Part shown: positions 13,722 through 15,046 of the stretch, piece after piece
How the letters are laid out: each line of letters opens with the position of its first letter
Position numbering within the stretch: the first letter of the stretch is position 1
From: Dehalococcoidales bacterium
GTDB lineage: Bacteria > Chloroflexota > Dehalococcoidia > Dehalococcoidales > Fen-1064
Direction of reading: 5' to 3'
NCBI GenBank assembly: GCA_028712845.1
Contig: JAQTPO010000032.1
Location: 1-15,046, forward strand
Length of the DNA: 15,046 nucleotides
Position numbers and translations under genes: made by a program
Notes under the pieces: generated by a model
What the model saw: only the letters and a program-made list of their open reading frames with translations
Told to the model about the DNA's origin: nothing
Databases searched by the model: none

Positions 13722-13967
13722 TTATTTTGCCAGCAATTCGTCGATTTTTGCCTGATTAAACCCTACGATGACTTCTTCTCCAATCACGATGACAGGGACA
13801 GCCATCTGTCCTGATTTTTGAATCATCTCTTTGGCTTTTTCCCGGTCCTTGCCGACATCGTAATCCGCGTAAGAAAAACCCTTGCTCGAAAGATACTCTT
13901 TCGCTCTAAAGCACCATGGTCAGGTTGTGGTTGAATAAACAGTGATGTTCTTCTTCTGTTCAGACAT
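13722..13967 (-). CDS. Glutaredoxin-like selenoprotein (in-frame UGA = selenocysteine, UPWC active site)
   Basis: A glutaredoxin-fold thiol/selenol oxidoreductase of 81 residues if UGA is read through. Residues 8-15 are ITVYSTTT, then TGA (codon 16, 13920-13922), then PWCFRAKEYLSSKG. Family members have CPxC here, so TGA replaces exactly the nucleophilic first Cys. The rest of the YruB-like glutaredoxin pattern is intact: DYDVGKDREKAKEMIQKSGQ (35-54), the cis-Pro segment MAVPVIVI (55-62), and VGFNQAKIDELLAK at the end, with no other stop or frameshift. A hairpin fitting bacterial SECIS rules follows the TGA. ATG 13967 has GGAGG 6 nt upstream and a near-consensus promoter. Normal callers would see two fragments too short to report. 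The alternative is a nonsense-mutated pseudogene, which the precise position and hairpin argue against. Redox partner: the flavoprotein downstream. Confidence 0.87.
13887..13903 (-). promoter_or_regulatory. Candidate bacterial SECIS hairpin
   Basis: On the minus strand CGAAAGA-GTA-TCTTTCG is a perfect 7-bp stem, or 6 bp with a five-base AGTAT loop. Taking the five-base loop, it starts 22 nt after the UGA and has G at its second position. Bacterial SECIS elements generally place a small apical loop, with a G in its first two bases, 16-37 nt after the UGA. Outer bases (CTT at 13910-13912 with AAG at 13882-13884) could extend a lower stem. The hairpin is within the coding sequence, as expected for SelB-directed decoding. 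Confidence 0.75.
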
Positions 13968-14008
13968 TTTCATCCTCCGGTTTTGATTTTGTAACTCCCG
14001 ATAGCGCC

Positions 14009-14037
14009 ATATTACGTTACAGCTAAATATATGTCAA
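14009..14037 (-). promoter_or_regulatory. Promoter of the selenoprotein (and flavoprotein) transcript
   Basis: On the minus strand TTGACA (14037-14032, perfect), 17-bp spacer, TAATAT (14014-14009). It lies about 42 nt before ATG 13967. An intact strong promoter and SD are evidence that the gene is live. Confidence 0.75.
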
Positions 14038-14095
14038 GGGAATTTAATATGCTGTGATTATTATCACCTTCGAACTGCCAGCAGTCAGCTTTCAG

Positions 14096-15046
14096 CTAAT
14101 TCAGACTGATGGTCGAGCCGTCGGCAGTTTTCACCACGTCAATGCGCGCCGGGAAAGCATCCCGCAGTTCCTCGACGTGAGTAATCACCAGGATTTTTTC
14201 AAAATCATCCTGAATGGAGTTGATGGCTTCCTTCAGTTTTTCGATACCGGCGGCGTCCTGTGTGCCGAAGCCCTCGTCGATGATAAGGGTCGGGAGCGGC
14301 GCCCCGGCTCTTTTCGCCAGCAGACGGGATAGCGCAATACGGATGGCAAAATTAATGCGGAAAGCCTCTCCGCCACTGAACATCTCGTAGTTTCTGGTGC
14401 CCAGTTCATCCGATATTTTGATTTCCAGAGTTTCGGCGACATCGCCCTTTTGCGTTTCTCGCTGGGTTTCAATTTTAACGTGCATCCGGTTGTCCGTCAT
14501 CTTCGCCAGCAGACGGTTAGCTTCGCTCTCTATTTCAGGGAGAGCGGTTTCGATAAGCAAAGCCTGTATGCCTTTTTTGCCGAAAGCCTCTGCCAGGTCA
14601 CGGTAGATTGCCGCTTCCTTTGCCATCAGGTTCAACTGTTTTTCTTTTTCGGACTTTTCCGCTTCCCGCCGGGTAAAATACTCCAATTTCCCCTTAATTC
14701 CGCCGATTTCTTCCTGAGCCTGTTTTTGCCTGGCAACCAGTTGTTTGAATTCAGATTCTGTCTGTATCAGTTCATTCGAGACCTGCGGCAATACAATTAT
14801 TTCTCCGGACAGCTCCTGTTTTTTCTGGTTATCTGTTTTTAATCCCTCATGCAATTCGGCAGACGCTTTTTCCGAACGGCTGATGTCTGCTCTTTCCTGA
14901 TTAATCAGTCTATCGGCTTCCTCTAATCTACGTTTGGGGACTTCATATTTTTGCAGACTCTCGAGTTCCTGACGTGCCTGCTCGTGAGTTTGCGGGTTAT
15001 AATCGAGGTCGGCTAACTCGGCTGAAAGCTGTTTCAGGGTTTCCTG
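14096..15046 (-). CDS. sbcC: SbcC/Rad50-type ATPase, C-terminal part (N-terminus beyond window edge)
   Basis: The C-terminal 316 residues of an SMC-like ATPase that, with SbcD/Mre11, processes DNA ends and hairpins. The frame is open to the window edge. The first 130 or so residues are a highly charged coiled-coil arm (LKQLSAELADLDY..., SEKEKQLNLMAKEAAIYRDL). Then come the ABC signature FSGGEAFRINFAIRIALSRL, Walker B with D-loop LIIDEGFGTQD and the H-loop VITH. Walker A and the zinc hook must lie outside the window. The internal TTG at 14854 is not a start, since the arm continues upstream in frame. SbcC is favoured over RecN or SMC by the FSGGE/DEGFGTQD block. It is followed on its strand by the selenoprotein promoter. 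Confidence 0.88.
   Translation of the reverse strand, partial: QETLKQLSAELADLDYNPQTHEQARQELESLQKYEVPKRRLEEADRLINQERADISRSEKASAELHEGLKTDNQKKQELSGEIIVLPQVSNELIQTESEFKQLVARQKQAQEEIGGIKGKLEYFTRREAEKSEKEKQLNLMAKEAAIYRDLAEAFGKKGIQALLIETALPEIESEANRLLAKMTDNRMHVKIETQRETQKGDVAETLEIKISDELGTRNYEMFSGGEAFRINFAIRIALSRLLAKRAGAPLPTLIIDEGFGTQDAAGIEKLKEAINSIQDDFEKILVITHVEELRDAFPARIDVVKTADGSTISLN

Noticed and set aside
13722..13967. Simple nonsense-mutated glutaredoxin pseudogene
   Set aside because: The stop falls on the one codon most often used for Sec, the rest of the frame is intact, and promoter, SD and a correctly spaced hairpin are present. It remains the alternative if Sec machinery is missing.
1..15046. 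CRISPR array, rRNA, complete insertion sequence, prophage genes or integrase
   Set aside because: No regularly spaced direct repeats, no rRNA-like sequence and no integrase frame were seen.

Overview
This looks like a chromosomal window from an uncultured anaerobic bacterium, most plausibly a Chloroflexota/Dehalococcoidia-type organism. That is an inference from gene content (an Fe-S protein with many cysteines, a zf_Tbcl/CxxC-x17-CxxC zinc-ribbon protein, a glycine-rich RRM protein, a UPF0236-type transposase remnant, a probable selenoprotein), not from a marker gene. Genes are short, on both strands, mostly one or two per transcript. Several have near-consensus sigma-A-type promoters and clear Shine-Dalgarno (SD) sequences.

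Layout. 1-1467 (minus): a sodium:solute symporter cut by the window edge, and a small coiled-coil/CxxC protein with its own promoter and terminator. 1468-1804: a divergent control region with two promoters and a 12-bp inverted repeat. 1805-3907 (plus): a winged-helix-like/Fe-S protein, a double zinc-ribbon protein and an RRM protein, the last two each followed by a strong hairpin terminator. 4032-5227: a chagasin-like lipoprotein (minus) divergent from a membrane-protein/XRE-regulator pair whose genes overlap. 5241-8210: an MntP-type Mn exporter, a DUF1648/SdpI membrane protein and a beta-lactamase-fold serine hydrolase with a membrane tail. 8328-8932: the 3' end of a transposase gene fused to, and apparently truncating, a small membrane-anchored protein gene.

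9118-12152 (plus) is a copper/heavy-metal module: a CopA-type Cu+ ATPase, a nested-palindrome element, a 49-aa YHS-domain protein and a 47-aa Cys/His-rich protein. The two small genes fall below common ORF length cut-offs.

12241-13967 (minus) holds an orphan HicB-like protein and a redox pair. The pair is an NADH-type thioredoxin-reductase-like flavoprotein preceded by an 81-codon glutaredoxin-like gene. That gene has an in-frame TGA exactly where the first cysteine of the CPWC active site should be, followed at the right distance by a hairpin fitting the bacterial SECIS pattern. I read it as a selenoprotein (U-P-W-C) that ordinary gene calling would miss. This is the main discovery of the window. 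A palindromic REP/MITE-like element lies between the two redox genes. The window ends inside an SbcC/Rad50-type ATPase gene (minus).
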